Positions 59,445-60,539 of a stretch of 60,539 nt of DNA are shown here, piece after piece. The stretch is from Arthrobacter sp. H5. GTDB taxonomy: Bacteria > Actinomycetota > Actinomycetes > Actinomycetales > Micrococcaceae. The notes beneath the pieces are model-generated. The model worked only from the letters and a program-made list of their open reading frames with translations, had not been told where the DNA came from and made no database searches. The DNA is taken from contig NZ_KI915000.1 in the NCBI RefSeq assembly GCF_000520595.1, forward strand, positions 104,845-165,383. Reading direction: 5' to 3'. Each line of letters begins with the position of its first letter. Position 1 is the stretch's first letter. The translations under genes were made by a program, and so were the position numbers.

Positions 59445-60044
59445 ATGGCTACTATCAAAGCCCCTACCCGCAACCGCTACGAGTGGCGGATTGTGGACAT
59501 TGTTGTTGCATCGGTGATTGCTGTAGCAGTGGGCGTGGTGTTCTTTGCCTGGTCCGCCGGTTACGCCGGCATTTCGGCGATCACCGCCGCGTTCCCGCCG
59601 CTGGCTGGCCTCTACACGGGCGGCTGGCTGATCGCAGGTGTGCTCGGCGGGTTGATCATCCGGAAGCCGGGCGCCGCCATCTACTGCGAGGTACTCGCCG
59701 CAGCCGTCTCCGCGCTGTTGGGAACCCAGTTTGGCCTGGCAGTCCTGCTTTCCGGGCTGGTCCAGGGCATTGGCGCGGAACTGATCTTCGCGCTGTTTCT
59801 CTACCGCCGGTGGAACGTCGGGGTGGCTCTGCTGGCCGGTTTGGGCGCGGGCCTGGCCCTCGCCATCAGCGAGAACATCTTGTATAACGTCGAATGGGCT
59901 CTGGAGTGGAAGCTCCTGTACGGCGTGTTCGCGGCAGTCTCCGGCATAGTCATCGCGGGCCTCCTTTCCTGGCTGGCCGTGCGCGGATTGGCAAAAACCG
60001 GAGTGCTGTCCTCCTTCGCGGCCGGCCGCACGGCCGATGTCTAG
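59445..60044 (+). CDS. ECF transporter S component, YkoE-like (thiamine/HMP uptake)
   Basis: A 199-residue membrane protein with five to six helices. WRIVDIVVASVIAVAVGVVF, PPLAGLYTGGWLIAGVLGG and GIGAELIFALFLYRRWNVGV match the YkoE family of substrate-binding ECF subunits, usually under TPP control. AGGAGGAAA precedes the ATG by 9 nt. The ATPase subunit starts 2 nt after its stop, and the TPP riboswitch precedes it, so it most likely takes up thiamine or its HMP precursor. Confidence 0.88.
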   Translation: MATIKAPTRNRYEWRIVDIVVASVIAVAVGVVFFAWSAGYAGISAITAAFPPLAGLYTGGWLIAGVLGGLIIRKPGAAIYCEVLAAAVSALLGTQFGLAVLLSGLVQGIGAELIFALFLYRRWNVGVALLAGLGAGLALAISENILYNVEWALEWKLLYGVFAAVSGIVIAGLLSWLAVRGLAKTGVLSSFAAGRTADV

Positions 60045-60046
60045 CG

Positions 60047-60539
60047 GTGGAAACCACACCGGTAGCGGTCACTGCCGACGGCTGGGGCTGGCGTCATGCA
60101 GGGCGACGGAAGTGGGCCGTCCGCGATATTGACCTTTCCATTGAGCCCGGTCAGCGCGTTTTGCTGCTGGGTGCCTCGGGTGCGGGTAAATCGACGCTGT
60201 TGCACGGTCTTGCCGGAACCCTGGGCGACCACGGGGAAGGTGAGCAACAGGGCACGCTGTCCCTTGACGGACAGTGGCCTTCCCACTCACGGGGCAGGTC
60301 CGGGCTGGTGCTGCAGGATCCGGATACGCAGATAGTCCTGGCGCGTGTGGGCGACGAAGTGGCGTTCGGCGCTGAAAACCTCGCCGTGCCGCGCGCGGAG
60401 ATCTGGCCGCGGGTGCGGCAGGCGCTCGACGACGTCGGGCTTGATGTCTCCTTGGAACGCCCGACGACGGCGCTCTCCGGTGGGCAGAAACAGCGCCTTG
60501 CGCTCGCGGCGGTCCTCGCGATGCAACCGGGGTTGCTGC
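60047..60539 (+). CDS. ECF transporter ATP-binding protein, YkoD-like (3' end outside window)
   Basis: The first 164 codons of an energy-coupling-factor ATPase. From GTG 60047 (VETTPVAVTADGWGWRHAGR), Walker A is GASGAGKSTLLHGLAG, the Q-loop LVLQDPDTQIVLARVGDEVA and the signature LSGGQKQRLALAAVLA. YkoD proteins hold two such domains, and the second presumably lies beyond the window. The start is 2 nt after the S-component stop, without a Shine-Dalgarno sequence, suggesting translational coupling. Confidence 0.88.
   Translation, partial: METTPVAVTADGWGWRHAGRRKWAVRDIDLSIEPGQRVLLLGASGAGKSTLLHGLAGTLGDHGEGEQQGTLSLDGQWPSHSRGRSGLVLQDPDTQIVLARVGDEVAFGAENLAVPRAEIWPRVRQALDDVGLDVSLERPTTALSGGQKQRLALAAVLAMQPGLL

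Overview
The window is high-GC actinobacterial DNA, most likely from an Arthrobacter-type member of the Micrococcaceae. This is inferred from codon bias, actinobacterial gene families (an LpqY-SugABC-like importer, siderophore uptake, the ydaO-type riboswitch before an M23 peptidase, YkoE-type thiamine transport, an Mrp antiporter with fused A+B subunits) and many GTG/TTG or apparently leaderless starts. It is ordinary chromosome: no rRNA, CRISPR array, prophage or insertion sequence was seen, and no gene-free stretch exceeds about 300 bases.

Layout. 1-2608: end of a flavin disulfide oxidoreductase, a CPBP-type membrane protein and an MscS channel. 2624-9150: a LacI-controlled carbohydrate locus, with a glycogen-debranching-type enzyme divergent from lacI-SBP-permease-permease; the shared intergenic region holds a near-consensus promoter with an operator in its spacer. 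9164-12975: SDR epimerase, YihY/BrkB membrane protein, a 17-cysteine copper-binding protein, a 23-bp inverted repeat and a glutathionyl-hydroquinone-reductase-like protein. 13034-17254: a DtxR/IdeR-type box followed by two FecCD permeases, an ATPase and a siderophore-interacting protein. 17270-18270: promoter, c-di-AMP riboswitch and M23 peptidase.

18391-27789: accessory genes, including a MerR-type effector domain without its DNA-binding domain, a condensation-domain protein with a late frameshift, an APH-like phosphotransferase and a CDF transporter. At 23785-25203 are the remains of a tripartite tricarboxylate transporter locus: half of tctA joined to half of its CitB/DcuR-type regulator. 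Lipid kinase, SGNH hydrolase and MarR genes follow. 27890-30432: a Zur-like palindrome, Cys-free ribosomal protein paralogues bL33 and uS14 with bL28, an MFS exporter and HU. 30543-37403: CopD-CtaG fusion, NHL-thioredoxin protein, a membrane-anchored hypothetical protein and a HerA-like ATPase.

37563-42047: LpqY-SugABC-like trehalose-type importer; its ATPase could also energise the first sugar importer, which has none. 42202-44848: panD, then a decayed locus (frameshifted ABC ATPase, truncated histidine kinase, intact NarL-type regulator) with a nested palindromic element at the kinase truncation point. A better-preserved copy lies at 47244-47317. 44852-50800: LysR and MFS pair, YnfA, tRNA-Gly, the protealysin/emfourin pair, tryptophan 2,3-dioxygenase and dCTP deaminase. 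50934-58756: UMF1-type MFS and the Mrp Na+/H+ antiporter operon A(B)CDEFG. 58887-60539: DUF4235 protein, TPP riboswitch, YkoE-like S component and the start of its ATPase.
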